Shown: in pieces, positions 10,952-22,720 of the stretch
How the letters are laid out: each line of letters starts with the position of its first letter
Numbering within the stretch: the stretch's first letter is position 1
From: Sweltsa coloradensis
Lineage: Eukaryota; Arthropoda; Insecta; Plecoptera; Chloroperlidae
Length of the DNA stretch: 64,000 bases
NCBI GenBank assembly: GCA_024449915.1
Contig: JAMZAV010003226.1
Location: 1-64,000, forward strand
Direction of reading: 5' to 3'
Program-made: the position numbers and the translations under genes
Notes under the pieces: generated by a model
Told to the model about the DNA's origin: nothing
Databases searched by the model: none
Seen by the model: the letters and a program-made list of their open reading frames with translations, nothing else

Positions 10952-13106
10952 AGGGTAAGTGGGATAAATAGGAACACTTTTAGAACTTTTCATCTTTGAC
11001 TTTCTGTAAAAAGTTGTACAATTGACTTTTTTTATGATTTTTTTGTTGTACATTATTCTTTGCACTGTTGTTAGTGTAAGGAATGACTTGTGTGTCATTT
11101 TCCTAAAATCACGTACTAGGAAAAAAAATCAAATGTAAAAAGTGATATTGTTCCTATTTACCCCGTCATTTTGGGGTAAATGGGAACAGGACCCTCATTC
11201 TATAACGTACAGTGACATCTTGTCACGTGAAATGAAGTGAGAACTCCAGTTTGGTATTCTGTAACGCCATTTTGAAAGTTGTCATTTGATTTCACGTGAG
11301 AAGTTGTCACTGACAAAAATGTTTGTGAGAACTTATCACAAAGCTTGTTAAAGCCAAAGAATATTAATTAAACAAAGCTAAAGCTATTAAATGTATTATA
11401 CTGTGCTGTTTTAACCTTCCTGTTGATACTTTTTGCACTTTTTAAATGTTAACGTTATTTTTTCCATTGATTTCAAAGAAAAAAGTGAGGTTATGTATTT
11501 GTTTTGTTTTGAAAAGTGAGGTTATGTGAACTTACGTCTCAATGTAGGGCCTTTGAACATCAATATAAGAAGTATTTGAAGCTTAGGCCTATTGTAATAA
11601 TTAGGTCAACCTACATTGGCTCTAGGGCCTACTAATTGTATGTTTCTAGAGCACTGCGACTGTCACAAGATACGCGTAGGCTAGGCCCTAGGCCTTGGCT
11701 ATCCCAAAGGTAGCAGCCCATCAGAAATGCATCTTTAAAATTAAGAATTGGGAAGAAGTGTGTTCAATATGATAATAAAGAATCAAAGCTAGGCCCTAGC
11801 ACGACACTGACAGCCTAGGAAAGGCTAGGCCTATGCCTTGTCCTAGCCTGACATTTTGTAGGCTAAAGTTACACACAACAAAGAAAACAAAGAAACAACA
11901 AACCGCCATTAACATTATTCGCCTATTCTGATTGGTTAAAATACTTTACGTGCTACGGTGGCTCAGTCGTTTTGAAGTTTAACCAAATCCCTGTGCTTGT
12001 GACAACTAAACTTCTCACTTGGCTTTCAGAATCGCTCTTTTCACGTGATATTTTTTCACGTGAAATGATAACTTGTCACAGCGCCGTGAAGTGACAATTA
12101 TAACATAGTTACAGAATGAGGGTCCAGACAACACTGTAGCTTATTGGTGTGAGGTATAACAAAATGGGATAAATAGGAACAGACATATCTGATGTATGAT
12201 TTCAATAAAAAAAAAAAAAAGTCAAAATGTTAAAAACTGTGGATGCTATAAGAAAACAATATCAAATTATATATTAAAACCGGAGCGGAGCGAAGCGCTA
12301 CATTTGTGTCAAAAAATATTCTTAGTTGTTTTTGTGACAATAGGATTAATTTAGTGTTTATTATCAACCTTGCAAATAAGTAAGTGGACAAATTGGGAAG
12401 GGGGGATCAATTTAACTTTTCTAATCAAATTTTATCAACGGTGGGAATATGGGGTAATTAGGAATGCACATCAATCTTATGGGAATCTTGTGAATATAAT
12501 GCACTGAGGTGATATTTTCCCAAGTGTCAGAAGAAATTGAGTAAAAAGCAGAAAAATGGCCTAAATGGCAATTTTCACAACACCTGGTCAACCACAATGG
12601 TCAAATAGAGATGGCTGTGAAGATCGAGAAATGTTCCCATTTACCCCATAAATATAACCCATAGGTTAACTGTGTTGTTCCTTTTTACCTCACTTGTTTT
12701 GTTCCTAATTACCCCCAAATGGAGGTGGTATGGGGTAAATGGGAACTGGGGCTTAACAGCCATGATGGACTAAGATAAGCAAATGCAAACAAATTGTAAA
12801 ATCATGTTCATAGTTAGGGGGATCTTTTTGTATGTCAAAATATTTTTTTAGGGTACTCTTTGGACATATTTTTTTTCTAAAGTTTTTTTGACTGAAACTT
12901 GCATCAACTTTTAAGTGTAGGGTAGTTTTTAAAAAATCAGAAAACTATTAAATTAACATCAGAATGAGCTGATTTTTTGATATGTTGTTGAGAAAATAAA
13001 AAGGTCACATGGAATATTTTTTGTATTTTTTTAAATAGGTCATATGGGGTAGATTTTAGGGCTGTTCCTATTTACCCCATGTTCTCATTTAAACCCCACT
13101 TACCCT
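10952..13106. mobile_element. TIR element packed with GGGGTAAATGGGAAC-like motifs, copy 1
   Basis: The ends are inverted copies of AGGGTAAGTGGG. Inside, variants of GGGGTAAATGGGAAC recur in both orientations, at least ten times (near 10955, 11157, 11172, 12166, 12451, 12628, 12676, 12701, 12730, 13063). The outermost copies lie next to the termini. A second TIR element (11189-12125) is inserted within it. No transposase ORF is visible. A related element lies at 20309-22455. Confidence 0.65.
11189..12125. mobile_element. Nested TIR element with CACGTG palindromes
   Basis: The ends are inverted copies of GGACCCTCATTCTATAAC with one or two differences. The subterminal parts hold repeated TTTCACGTGA/TCACGTGAAA palindromes (near 11224, 11293, 12039, 12056) and a TGTCAC word. 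The centre is AGGCCT-rich (11570-11880). I could not fix a TSD. Confidence 0.65.
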
Positions 13107-13177
13107 GCATGTTGCAAATTGGAAACACAAAAAAATACAGGGTGGTAGGGCTGTACCAGGGCTGTCCTGTTATAACA

Positions 13178-13947
13178 CTAGGAAAACGCTTAAGTCCCGC
13201 CGCGTTGTTGGATGAGCGTAATTGGTGCATTGAGCTGCCATGTGTTATGCGGATTTTCTGTTGTTCTGTGAAAAAATCATATCTAAGAAGAATTTTTTTA
13301 AAATTAAATTAAATTAAATTAAAAAATAACTTAAATTTTTAAATTTTTAATCAATCGTAATTTTTAAAAAAAGGAAAAAATCGTAAAATTGCAATTTTCA
13401 TAAGAAATAATTATTTGATAGCCCTCAGATTTCACACGAATATATAAATTCATGAAATTAAGGTTCTGTGAAAAAATCATTACGATCGGATAAAGCATGT
13501 AGGGGCTATAAGCCAAAGAAATTCAAATAATCGGAAAAAGTCGTAAAATGGCGATTTTTTAAAGACATTTTTCTTTCGATAATGCTCAAATTTCACACGA
13601 ATATATCAATTCATAAAATAAAGGTTCTATGGAAAAATTATTACAATCGGACAAAGCATGTAGGTCTTATAAATCGAAGAATTTTGTTAAAAATCGAAAA
13701 AAATCGTAAAATTGCGATTTTTATGAGAAATAATTTTCCGATTGCGCTCAAAAACGTGGCAGTTCTAAGTTCAGAGATTTCGAAGGTCTCCATAAAATTT
13801 CATCGCAATCGGAGTATCGGTTTAGCCGGAATCGTGTGGACAAACAGACAAAAATACAGAAAGAAAGAAAGAAAAAAAAACATTCCGGAATTTTTTCTCC
13901 AGTGTAGTAGAATGGAATCTTCGCTTCGCTCGCTACGCTCATCCAAT
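13178..13947 (-). mobile_element. Non-autonomous Helitron-like element, subfamily 2
   Basis: On the minus strand the 5' end is TTGGATGAGCGTAGCGAGCG. The 3' end is GCTCATCCAACAACGCGG, then a short segment, GCGTTTTCCTAG and T. The interior matches the copy at 21237-22015 and the 5' part of the autonomous element at 31268. Its AT-rich body yields only chance ORFs. Confidence 0.7.
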
Positions 13948-13971
13948 GACTCGCTCACTCGTCTAACTACC

Positions 13972-14041
13972 ACTCTCGGCGGGGTATCAAACCCCAGTCT
14001 CCCAATTCCCGGCGGGTGCTTTACCCCTAAGCTACCGAGAT
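13972..14041 (-). tRNA. Degenerate tRNA-like sequence (pseudogene or SINE head)
   Basis: On the minus strand the sequence can fold as a cloverleaf. The acceptor is ATCTCGG/CCGAGAG with one mismatch. The D arm is GCTT/AAGC. The T arm is GGGG/CCCC with loop TTTGATA, close to the B-box consensus. The anticodon arm pairs poorly and position 33 is not T, so no isotype is given. No CCA or poly-T terminator context was checked further. Confidence 0.4.
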
Positions 14042-14177
14042 GGTTAACTTCAACATCTGGATAGTGTTTCGTTAATTGCCACTTTTGTTGTAGGTACGGT
14101 AGGTAACAAACAATATTGTACTTTGCCACCGAATTCAGATGTCGTTCAAAGTAGAGGTAGCCTAGTTTCAATAAATA

Positions 14178-14736
14178 CTAGGAAGCTTCGCAAACGCTTC
14201 TTTTAGTCGCGTTGATGGATGAACTTTTTTAATAAGTTTTTAGTTTGCGTGGGATCTCTTTACTTTGGCAAGTCCTTTTTGAAAGCATTGTAGGTGATTG
14301 TTACTTGTTAATTGTTGTTATAAACCTAAAAAAACTCATATTAAAACCTTTGTTCTATGGATTCTGGCTAACATTTCAACTTTTTCTTTCAAAAAGCAAT
14401 ACATCACCATTACCTTAATGTCCATGTAAAATATGAATGTTGTAGCCCCACCCGTTTGGTCAGAATCGGCGCAAATGTCACAAAAATATCGCACTAAAAA
14501 CTTAAAAAATCGTAAAAGTACCGGTACGATATTCACGAGAAATATTTCTTTGATTGTGCCCAAAAACGTGGCAGGTCTAAGTTCAGAGATTTCGAAGGTC
14601 CCCTCCAATTTTCATCAAGATCGCATATATGCCGTTTGCCCGGTAGCGTGCGAACAAACAGACAAAAAAAAAACACCCTAGCTAAATTTTTTGGGAGGGT
14701 CAGTGAAATTGAAGTCTTCGCTTTGCTCATCCAATT
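14178..14736 (-). mobile_element. Non-autonomous Helitron-like element, degraded 3' end
   Basis: The outer parts match the copy at 14743-15414 (shared phrases such as GTTCAGAGATTTCGAAGGTC and GTAGCCCCACCCGTT). The 3' terminus on the minus strand still ends in CTAG, but the segment before it is disturbed. It lies head-to-tail with the next copy. Confidence 0.55.
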
Positions 14737-14742
14737 ATCTAA

Positions 14743-15414
14743 CTAGGAAAACGCTTAAGTCCCGCCGCGTTGATGGATGAGCTTTTTTGTTGGCCTAAGT
14801 TTTTAGTTCACGTGGGACCACTTTACCTTTGCAAGTTCTTTTTGAATGCATTGTAGGTGATTGTTGTCAAGTTTCTATTGTTACTTGTAAATTGTTATTA
14901 TAGGCCCCTAAACCTAAAAAACTCATATTAACGAACGAAAGACATAAAATAGGCCTATGGCAAGTTAGTTCGCGGTCCTGCTTCTGGCAAAAGAAGTGAA
15001 AAAACTCAAACCTTTATTCTATGGATTCTGGTTAACTTTTTCAACTTTTTCTTTCAAAAAGCAATAAGTTACATAACCATTACCTTAATGTCCATGTAAA
15101 ACTAAAATATGAACGTTGTAGCCCCACCCGTTCGGTCAGAATCGGCCTAAATGTCACAAAAATATTGCACTAAAATTCGAAAAAAATCGTAAAAGTACGA
15201 TATTCATGAGAAATATTTCTTCGATTGTACCAAAAAAGTGGCAGGTCTAAGTTCAGAGATTTCGAAGGTCCCCTCCAATTTTCATCAAGATTGCATATGC
15301 CGCTTGCCCGGTAGAGAGCGAACAAACGGACAGAAAAACAAAAAAACAAAAAAACACCCGAGCTATATTTTTTGGGGGTCAGTGAAATTGAAGCCTTCGC
15401 TTTGCTCATCCAAT
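14743..15414 (-). mobile_element. Non-autonomous Helitron-like element, subfamily 3
   Basis: On the minus strand it begins TTGGATGAGCAAAGCGAAGG and ends GCGTTTTCCTAG after a CAACGCGGCGGGACTTAAGC segment. It is separated by only 6 bp from the preceding copy in the same orientation. The short ORFs at both ends of these two copies translate the same repeat. Confidence 0.65.
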
Positions 15415-15496
15415 TAGGTTTAGGGAGGGATACCCCTTATCTTAAAGAGGGTTTCATCTAGAACTCACGTAGGCCTGTATATCTTTATTCTAGCAT

Positions 15497-17527
15497 AATT
15501 TTTTTTTTTTTTATTTATTTGGACAACAAATAACAATACAAAGTACAGTTAAAGTTTATAACAGTTTTCACCGTGTAGTCCATTTTTGCTAAACATAGAC
15601 TAGTTGTTACATAAGTATTAATATAATATAATATAGGTATTTTACAAAATAGTATAGGCCTATAGCCTATTATATGGTACCTCCTACTAATAATAAAATA
15701 TAGCAATTATTAGGTAGTTCTGTCTGTCATAAAGTCTTTTATGCTGTAGTATGCCTTTTGTATTAGGAATTTAGTTAGTTCATTTTTGAATTTGATGTGT
15801 TCTGTTATGTTTTTTATTGATTGGGGGAGTTATTGAATAGAGATTTATTCAAATAATCAGAGTTTTTTTGACCTAGGTTTGTACGATATTGGTTAAGATG
15901 GAGGTTATTTTTGTTCCTTGTGTTGTGGGTGTGTATGCCACTGTTGACTGTGAGAGTGTGGATGTTTTTTCTTATGACTAAAATTGACTTGAGAATGTAA
16001 AGGCATGTAACTGTAAGAATGTTTAGTGTAATAAAGTAGGTGTTTGCAATGCTCCGTCGGCTTAAGGGTACATAATGCCCTGATTGCTCGTTTTTGCGTG
16101 ATGAATACCTTGTCGATATGAGTCGATATTCCCCAAAATTCGATTCCATATCTCAAGTGCGATTCAAATAGAGAAAAGTAACATATTTTAGCAGTTGATA
16201 TGTTGCTTATTTGTTTGATGCTCTTAATTGCAAAACAAGCTGAGCTGAGTTTTTGGTATTAGGGTGTTGATGTGGGCATGCCAGGTTAAGTTGTTATCTA
16301 TTGTTATTCCCAATAATTTTGCTTGTGTAGATGATTCTACTGTGGATTTATCATGTGAATTTGTAATGCAAGGTATTTGGTTGAGTGATTTGTTTTTTTT
16401 GGAATGAATGGAATTGAATAAATTTGGTTTTTGATGAGTTTAGCAGTTGTTTGTTCACCGTAAACCATTCGGTGGATTCGGTAATTCTTTTATCTGCCTT
16501 CTCTTGAAGTTGTATTGTCTCATTAGCGGTAATACTTGTAGTGAAGTCATCTGCAAAAAGCTCTGCATCCTCGATGTTATCAGGTAGATCATTAACAAAG
16601 ATGATAAAAAATAGTGGGCCAAGGATTGATCCTTGTGGAACGCCACAAATTACTTTTTCATAGTCAGATCTAGTCTTTGTAAGTTTGTTGTCTTTTAGTT
16701 CAGTCATTTCGACGCATTGCAGTCGGTCAGTCAGGTAAGAAGTTATAAGCTTTAGACCATTCCCACGTATGCCATAGTACTCTAGTTTGGCTAGTAGTAT
16801 TGTATGGTCAACACAATCAAACGCTTTTGTGAGGTCGCAGAATATACCCAATGTGGGTAAATTTAGGTCTACTGCTCCGACAACAGTTTTAACCCGAGAG
16901 TAGTCGCGCCCCTGTTTGTAACGTTAGTAGTCGCGCGCGGTCCTTTAGACCGCATTATTTATTATGGGCTAATAACGTTAGGATGACGATCAATTATCAA
17001 TCAATAATCAATAAATAATCAATCAATAATCAATCAAACACAGAAAAGTAGCAAACCTACAAAAAGGTATAGAAATATGTTTTGAAACACCCTGTAGTTC
17101 GTATTATTAGTAAACCAAGACAGTAATATTATGCCAACACTGTATGTTGAAGAATAATCAACCTACAATAACAAAATACATGTCTCATAATAGTGATTGA
17201 GTATGCATATTTTTGCCTCCCTTAGTAGTCGCGCAGCGGTCGAAAAGACCGAGCAACCAAACAGGACCTCTTATCTTAGATGAAGTTCTGCAGAAAACTG
17301 AATCGCGTATTGCACACTGGCTTCACAAATCTATTTTGGGAAGGTAGGCGGAACTAGACAAGCCACACATGCGCGCTGTGCAAATACCAACTGTTGAAAA
17401 AAAAAGTCGGTCTAAAAGACCACACGCGACTACTCTCGGGTTAAGAAATCTACTGATTGTGTCGCTTGTTGATTTGCCTTGTCTAAATCCATTTTGACTC
17501 TCTGTTATGGTAATGATTAACTTCACA
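15497..17527 (-). pseudogene. Jockey/CR1-type LINE, 5'-truncated, split by a MITE
   Basis: Reading on the minus strand from 17526, there is a reverse-transcriptase start motif (ESQNGFRQGKSTSD). The palm follows at 16851-16351, with CDLTKAFDCVDH, GVPQGSILGPL (about residue 70 of that ORF) and the catalytic FADD (residues 99-102; YADD is more usual). Then comes a C-terminal YGIEFWG region at 16156-15905, which needs one more frame change to reach the end. Between the first two parts lies a 548-bp piggyBac MITE (16893-17440). The frame resumes in phase across one TTAA. The 3' end is an A-rich tail (T-rich on the plus strand at about 15500). Clade assignment is approximate. Endonuclease and 5' end are absent. 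Confidence 0.75.
16893..17440. mobile_element. piggyBac-type MITE with TTAA TSD, family A
   Basis: TTAA at 16889-16892 and 17441-17444 flanks a perfect 16-bp TIR, CCCGAGAGTAGTCGCG. CCC immediately inside TTAA is the hallmark of piggyBac elements. Subterminal repeats of TAGTCGCG followed by GGTC/GACC words occur at both ends. There is no ORF of note. It interrupts the LINE reverse transcriptase. Confidence 0.85.
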
Positions 17528-18283
17528 GGCCTAGGTCTAAACTTTTCTACCCTGTAGTACGGGGCCTAAGTATTTTAAGCTAGGTAGCTATTAAATAAAA
17601 GTATCGAAAGACACGCCGAAGTCTATTCATGCACCCAAATTCATATAGGCCGACTTTGTGCATCTGGATAATTCCATGATAAATCAACTAGGCCTAGGTA
17701 GGCCCTACTAGAGGCCATTTCCATGACCATCTCTGATTTTGGTAAAACTTGACAAATCTACTCTAACTAACATGTAGATTGATTGTGAAAATTTTTGTAT
17801 TCCTGACGCGCTTAGTTTGTGAGAAACGCCCTGCTAAAAAACTCAAATTTGGCGACGCTGGAATTGGTAGCTTTTAAATTGTTTGACGTAAAAGGCTGAT
17901 CAACAAGTTTTTTATTAATTTAATTGTATGATTAAATGCATTCCTGAAATGCAAAACCATTTTTTAAATCAAATTTTGTTTTTTAAACCTACCCTACGAG
18001 AATGAGGGTTTAAAAAAAAAACGATAAAAATAACGAGTTTTTGTATCTAGGCCTAGATGTTTTTTACATGTACAAAACAATTGGAATGGGTTTGGGATTG
18101 GGATCATGATGCGTGATATCACAGGGTCATGCACCAAATGTGTGTTATGTGTCAGATTTTACATGAAAATCAGCCTCTAGGTATTAGGTAGGTATTAATG
18201 ACATTGTTACTGTCGTGATCAAAAACTGACATTATAAAACAACATTTAGTGCATGACCCTGTGATATATCATAATATCATGAT

Positions 18284-18378
18284 TAGAGATACGTGAAAAT
18301 AGCGTTTTGTGAATAGATTCTACAAAACGCTATAAAATTACACTTGAAAATGCTATAGGGCTTATGCAGGTATCTCTA
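18284..18378. mobile_element. 95-bp hAT MITE
   Basis: TAGAGATAC and its complement bound 95 bp, flanked by ATCATGAT (18276-18283) and ATCATGTT (18379-18386), an 8-bp TSD with one mismatch. Internally GCGTTTTGT/ACAAAACGC forms a second hairpin. Confidence 0.75.
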
Positions 18379-18439
18379 ATCATGTTCCCAATGCCATCCC
18401 ATCCCAATTTTTTTTGTACGTGTAAAAAACACCTAGGCC

Positions 18440-18955
18440 CAGGGGCGTAGGAACGGGGGGAGATGAGGGGGAAACTCCCCCCCCACTTGTTGGCTTGACC
18501 CCCCCAGTGGGGGGATCAAGCCAGGTATGGGTGTCATTTTCTAACTTATAGCTTGTTGGGTGATTTTTAGGACTTTTATTACAGTCGAGCTTGCAAACAA
18601 AAAAGCTGAAGGGTTTTGTTAACATTTTTTAGAAAAATTCAGTAAGAGACGTGATTTGCGAGACTAGACTAGCCATCTGATTTTAGACTACCCAAGCAGA
18701 CTGTCAACCGATTTTAGTCAGGTAATCAATCTTCAATGCAATATTAGATTCAAAATGTAACCCTTATTCATAATTAAAATTTGCCTGAAAACGTGTTTTA
18801 GGCCACCTATCAAGGGCACCTTTAAAAAAAATATCGCCTTCGGCAAAAAAGCCTCCGGCGGCTGGGGCTTCGCCCCAGACCCTGGTTTACCCACCCAACC
18901 TCGTAGTCAACTTGAGTGTGACCCCCCCACTAAAAAAATAGTTCCTACGCCACTG
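18440..18955. mobile_element. hAT element, TSD CCTAGGCC
   Basis: The ends are CAGGGGCGTAGGAAC and GTTCCTACGCCACTG, flanked by perfect 8-bp CCTAGGCC copies at 18432-18439 and 18956-18963. The 516-bp interior is G/C-rich with a GGCTTCGCCCC segment and no transposase. The target site is itself one of the AGGCCT words common in this DNA. Confidence 0.85.
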
Positions 18956-19318
18956 CCTAGGCCTATACAAAAACACATTTTCCACCAGTTTTTTAACCCT
19001 TATTTTGTACGGTAGCCTGGGTAGGTTTAAAAAACAAAGCTTGATTTTTAAAATGTTTCCACATTTCAGGAATGTATTTAAATGTGGTAGCCTACATATA
19101 ATTAAATTGACAATAAAAAACTATTTAATTATTTACTTTAAAAAAAAACAGCCTTTTACGTCCAACCGTTTAAAAGTTACCAATTCAGGTAGGGCCTACG
19201 GCTTGGCGTCCCCAAATTTGAGTTTTTGACCGGGGCGTTACTCGAAAACTAAGCGCGTCGGGATCAGGAATACAAAATTTTCCATGATCAATCTACATGT
19301 TAATGTTAGTAAAGGTCA

Positions 19319-19609
19319 ATGCACATAACTTCCTAAGGTTTAAGGTTTATGGTTTAACAAAGTTGAAACATGCCCCAATGCGTTATTGCGTTCACATTCT
19401 TTCCCAAGGTTTAGGGTCTAAGGTTTAACAAGATGAAAATATTTCAACTTCTTGGCTCTTAAACACTAAACACTAAACCCAGACAATGAGAAGCGAGCTC
19501 TCATAAATCCGGCCAATGGTAGCGCGCGTACTAGAAACGTTATAGAAAAACATTTCTTAGACCATAAACCATAAACCTTAAACCTAAAACCTTCGGAAAG
19601 TTTGTGCAC
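19319..19609. repeat. Short inverted-repeat insertion with AAACCATAAACCTTAAACC ends
   Basis: The left end TGCACATAACTTCC, followed by AAGGTTTAAGGTTTATGG, is mirrored on the right by CCATAAACCTTAAACC and GGAAAGTTTGTGCA. It interrupts the right arm of the foldback element. No TSD was identified. Confidence 0.5.
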
Positions 19610-19789
19610 CGAGCTTTAGAGTAGATTTGCCAAGTTTCACCAAAATCGGAGATGGTCAAGTTTTATTTTCTGCTCGGCTTGTTTGATTTGACATGGAACG
19701 ACCCATCCACCTTCAATGGTCCACTCTGCAAAACATGCGTTTTAAATAAATTGTAAATTAAACAATTTATTTTTACATGATGGCGACAG

Positions 19790-19915
19790 ACACAGATTGC
19801 GTCGGGGCCTACAGGGTTGGCTTGGTCTCTTTGGTTTAATGTCCCCCACTGAAAATCAGTTATATATGACTGAGTGGGTAGACTCTATATACAAAATTAT
19901 TTATTTTATTTATTA
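19790..19915 (+). repeat. LINE/SINE 3' tail family, copy 3
   Basis: It has the GCGTCGGGGCCTACAGGG core, the CCCCCACTGAAAATCAG stem with its partner, and a TTTATTT tail ending about 35 bp upstream of NFYA exon 1. Confidence 0.6.
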
Positions 19916-19951
19916 TTTATGTGATTGTGAGCCCTACTATGTTGTTTGCAG

Positions 19952-20104
19952 GTGCTTCAAATGAACCAAGCTGGCCAGGTCATTCAAGGAGCCGGGGGAC
20001 AACAGATCATGGTGCACGCGGTGCCACAGACCCAAACAATACAACTTTCCAACCAAGGAAATCAGATGCAGCAGATCCAAGTAGTACCGGTTTCTAGCCT
20101 TCAG
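19952..20104 (+). CDS. NFYA: NFYA exon 1 of those visible: Gln-rich activation region
   Basis: This exon has 51 codons in phase 0. The acceptor is TTGTTTGCAG just before 19952 and the donor GTAAGT just after 20104. The peptide includes GQVIQGAGGQQIMVHAVPQT and Q-rich stretches ending VVPVSSLQ. This matches the Gln/Val-rich part of NF-YA, where the related phrase is of the form GQPIMVQAVP. No upstream ATG in frame is a credible gene start, so this is an internal exon. Confidence 0.85.
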
Positions 20105-20793
20105 GTAAGTGACCAGTACCTCACCATGCTCACGGTAGGCCATATGGGCAATGCCAAGTTTCCTTACTTCATTGCTTTTGCCATGCGTTTCTTACTTGCT
20201 CATTTCCAGTTGCCTCGTAGTATCTCTGGCTGCTGACGTCATAAATTCTTTTAAGTAGCAATCTCTTTCAATCATGTTATATAACTTCTTAAAACTAGGG
20301 TTGAAGTAGGGGAGATTGGGGTAATAAGGAATTGGGGTAATTGGGAACAAGCCCTATAATTAAGAAATTTGAAGATGTAAATTTTTATGAAAAAGTGTTT
20401 GGTAAGGAACATACCTTCTTCTTTGATAATGTAATCAATTCTACTGAAAACAATAACTTTTGATTGGTGTTTTTAGGACTCTTGTAAGGTACTGCAAAAA
20501 AAAGTGTAAAATGTTTCTAACAATGTTTTAAAAATCAAATTTTCCTTTCTTATAAGAATTAATTGTAGGCCTAGTAAAGACTGTATGCTTATTTTACTGC
20601 TTACATATGAGAGTGCCTTATTTTGATTTTTGTAATTTTTTATCTCTTTCCTCTCCTAAAAGTAGGGGGTAATTCCTATTTGCCCCAAAAATGTAATTTT
20701 TGGGGTAAAAGGGAACACCCATGAGGGGTAAATAGGAATACTAGGGGAAAATAGGAATGAGTCATATAGTGTAATGCTATATCATAGGGGTAA

Positions 20794-21072
20794 ATGGGAA
20801 CAAACATGTCTCGTCATGCAGGTAGGGTAATAAGAATCCACAATCATCAACCACTGGAAATTGAAGTAAAATTCCTAGAACGTAGAGGTAATATCTTTGC
20901 TTGGCCCTTGAGGGATGACTTTGACATCATTCAAGAGGCAAATCTTTTCCTAGGCCCAATTAAGCTCATTGGGGTCACTAAATTTTATTTAGAACCAGAT
21001 CCAAAAATAATTCAATCATTTTGGGAAAAGTTTAAAACACAACAAGTAGGCCCTGATGAAAATCTGGGTTAA
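20794..21072 (+). CDS. Hypothetical 92-aa ORF in the TIR element
   Basis: An uninterrupted ORF starts at an ATG inside a GGGGTAAATGGGAAC motif. The product is mixed, neither low-complexity nor obviously repetitive, with phrases such as RRGNIFAWPLRDDFD and KIIQSFWEKFKTQQ. I recognise no domain. It could be a remnant of the transposase of the autonomous parent, captured host sequence, or chance. It is the only non-trivial ORF of the element. Confidence 0.25.
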   Translation: MGTNMSRHAGRVIRIHNHQPLEIEVKFLERRGNIFAWPLRDDFDIIQEANLFLGPIKLIGVTKFYLEPDPKIIQSFWEKFKTQQVGPDENLG

Positions 21073-21236
21073 TAAATTAAATGTGAGGGAAGTGTTCCTT
21101 ATTGCCCCCACTTAAAAAGTGTATATTTTTCCTATTAAACAGTAATTCATGCATAACAATTTCTATATTTGTAATTTTTCATGATACAAATACTTTTTTT
21201 AAATATTAACATCATGCTATGAGAAACTTTGTGTAG

Positions 21237-22015
21237 TTAGATGAGCGTAGCGAGCGTAGCGAGCGAAGCGAAGATTCCATTTCACTACACTGGAGAAAAA
21301 AATCCGGAATGTTTTTTTTTTTTTTTTCTTTCTGTATTTTTGTGTGTCTGTTAACACGATTCCGGCTAAACCGATACTCCAATTGCGATGAAATTTTATG
21401 GAGGCCTTCGAAATCTCTGAACGAAGAACTGCCACGTTTTTGAGCGCAATCGAAAAATTATTTCTCATGAAAATCGCAATTTTACGATTTTTTTCGATTT
21501 TTAAAAAATTTCTTCAGCTTATAACACCTGCATGCTTTGTCCGATTTTTAATGATTTTTTGACAGAACCTTAAGTTCATAAATTTAGGTATTCGTGTGAA
21601 AATTGAGCGCAATCAAAAAACTATTTCTCATGAAAATCAAAATTTTACGTTTTTTTTTCTTTTTTAAAACAATTCTTTGACTTATAACACCTACATGCTT
21701 TATCCTATTGTAATAATTTTTTCACAGAACCTTAATTTTATAAATTCATATATTTGTGTAAAATTTGTGCGCAATCAAATAATTATTTCTTATGAAAATT
21801 TCAATATTACGATTTTTTCCTTTTTTAAAATTACAATTAATTTAAAAAAAATTAAAATTTATGTTAATTTTTCATTTAATTTAATTTAATTTTAAAAAAA
21901 TCTTCAACTAAGTAATGCTTTTTCACAGAACAACAGAAAATCCGCATAACACATGGCAGCTCAATGCACCATATATGCTCATCCAACAACGCGGCGGACT
22001 TTAGCGTTTTCATAG
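21237..22015 (+). mobile_element. Non-autonomous Helitron-like element, subfamily 2
   Basis: The 5' end is TTAGATGAGCGTAGCGAGCG. The 3' part is GCTCATCCAACAACGCGG, GCGTTTTCATAG and T. The interior is the inverse of the copy at 13178-13947 and shares its first 200 bp with the autonomous element at 31268. The last bases read CATAG instead of CTAG. Confidence 0.65.
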
Positions 22016-22720
22016 TTTTAAGACAAAAATTACAGCTAAAAAAAACTGTAATGTCATGTTTCTAGCTATTAAAAGAATACTACAATTTGCATCTGTTCTA
22101 ACTTTGTCAATAAGCAAGATATCAAGATGAATTCTTTTGCTACTTAATTATACAACAAATACCTATGTTCCTATTTGCCCCATGTATTTTTAATGCACCT
22201 ACCTTGCTTCTTATAATGCTTGTTCCTTATTGCCCCAAAATGTTGGGGTAATAAGGAACAATATGCGCGTGTAGAAAAAAAATCATTGCATCTAAAATAA
22301 CACATGAATGCAAAATATTTAATTTTATTAAGAAAGCCAATGTTTCAATGTATCTGATACCACTAAAACATTTATAACATGTTTTTCTAGTTATATGTAA
22401 ATTGAGATCATAGGTCAACTTACACAAATTTGTTCCTAATTACCCCAATCTCCCCTATGATAATTTATATATCTATCGATACAATTATTTCCCAATACGA
22501 TCAATAATCAATTTTATTATATAAATATATATAAATATAAAATAAAGTATATATAAATATATATATATATAAGATAAGGATACCAGTATGAATGGTGTGT
22601 GAAGTAACCTTGCTGATGATGACAACATGCATGCAGAAGTTACTTCTTGCGAGGCCCTACCACAGGTTTGGTTGTGTGTTGTGAGTTTTGTTTGCATGTA
22701 GTTAGCTGATTTTTAGTGGC

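Larger units (their letters stand above)
17716..19700. mobile_element. Foldback element with long arms, later insertions
   Basis: The left arm (about 17716-18060) and right arm (about 19010-19700) are inverted copies: GACCATCTCTGATTTTGG against CCAAAATCGGAGATGGTC, and AAATTTGAGTTTTT near 19216 against its complement near 17836. The middle has an inner inverted pair around CACAGGGTCATGCACC, a 95-bp hAT MITE and a 516-bp hAT element. The right arm is itself broken by an inverted-repeat insertion (about 19319-19609). No protein is encoded. Confidence 0.65.
20309..22455. mobile_element. TA-flanked TIR element with GGGGTAAATGGGAAC-like motifs, copy 2
   Basis: TIRs of about 24 bp begin GGGGAGATTGGGGTAAT, with TA at 20307-20308 and 22456-22457, suggesting a mariner/Tc1-like mechanism. 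Variants of GGGGTAAATGGGAAC recur about twelve times in both orientations (near 20313, 20330, 20665, 20700, 20724, 20743, 20788, 21093, 22167, 22219, 22240, 22430). A Helitron-like element (21237-22015) is inserted. It lies in the first visible NFYA intron. Confidence 0.7.
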
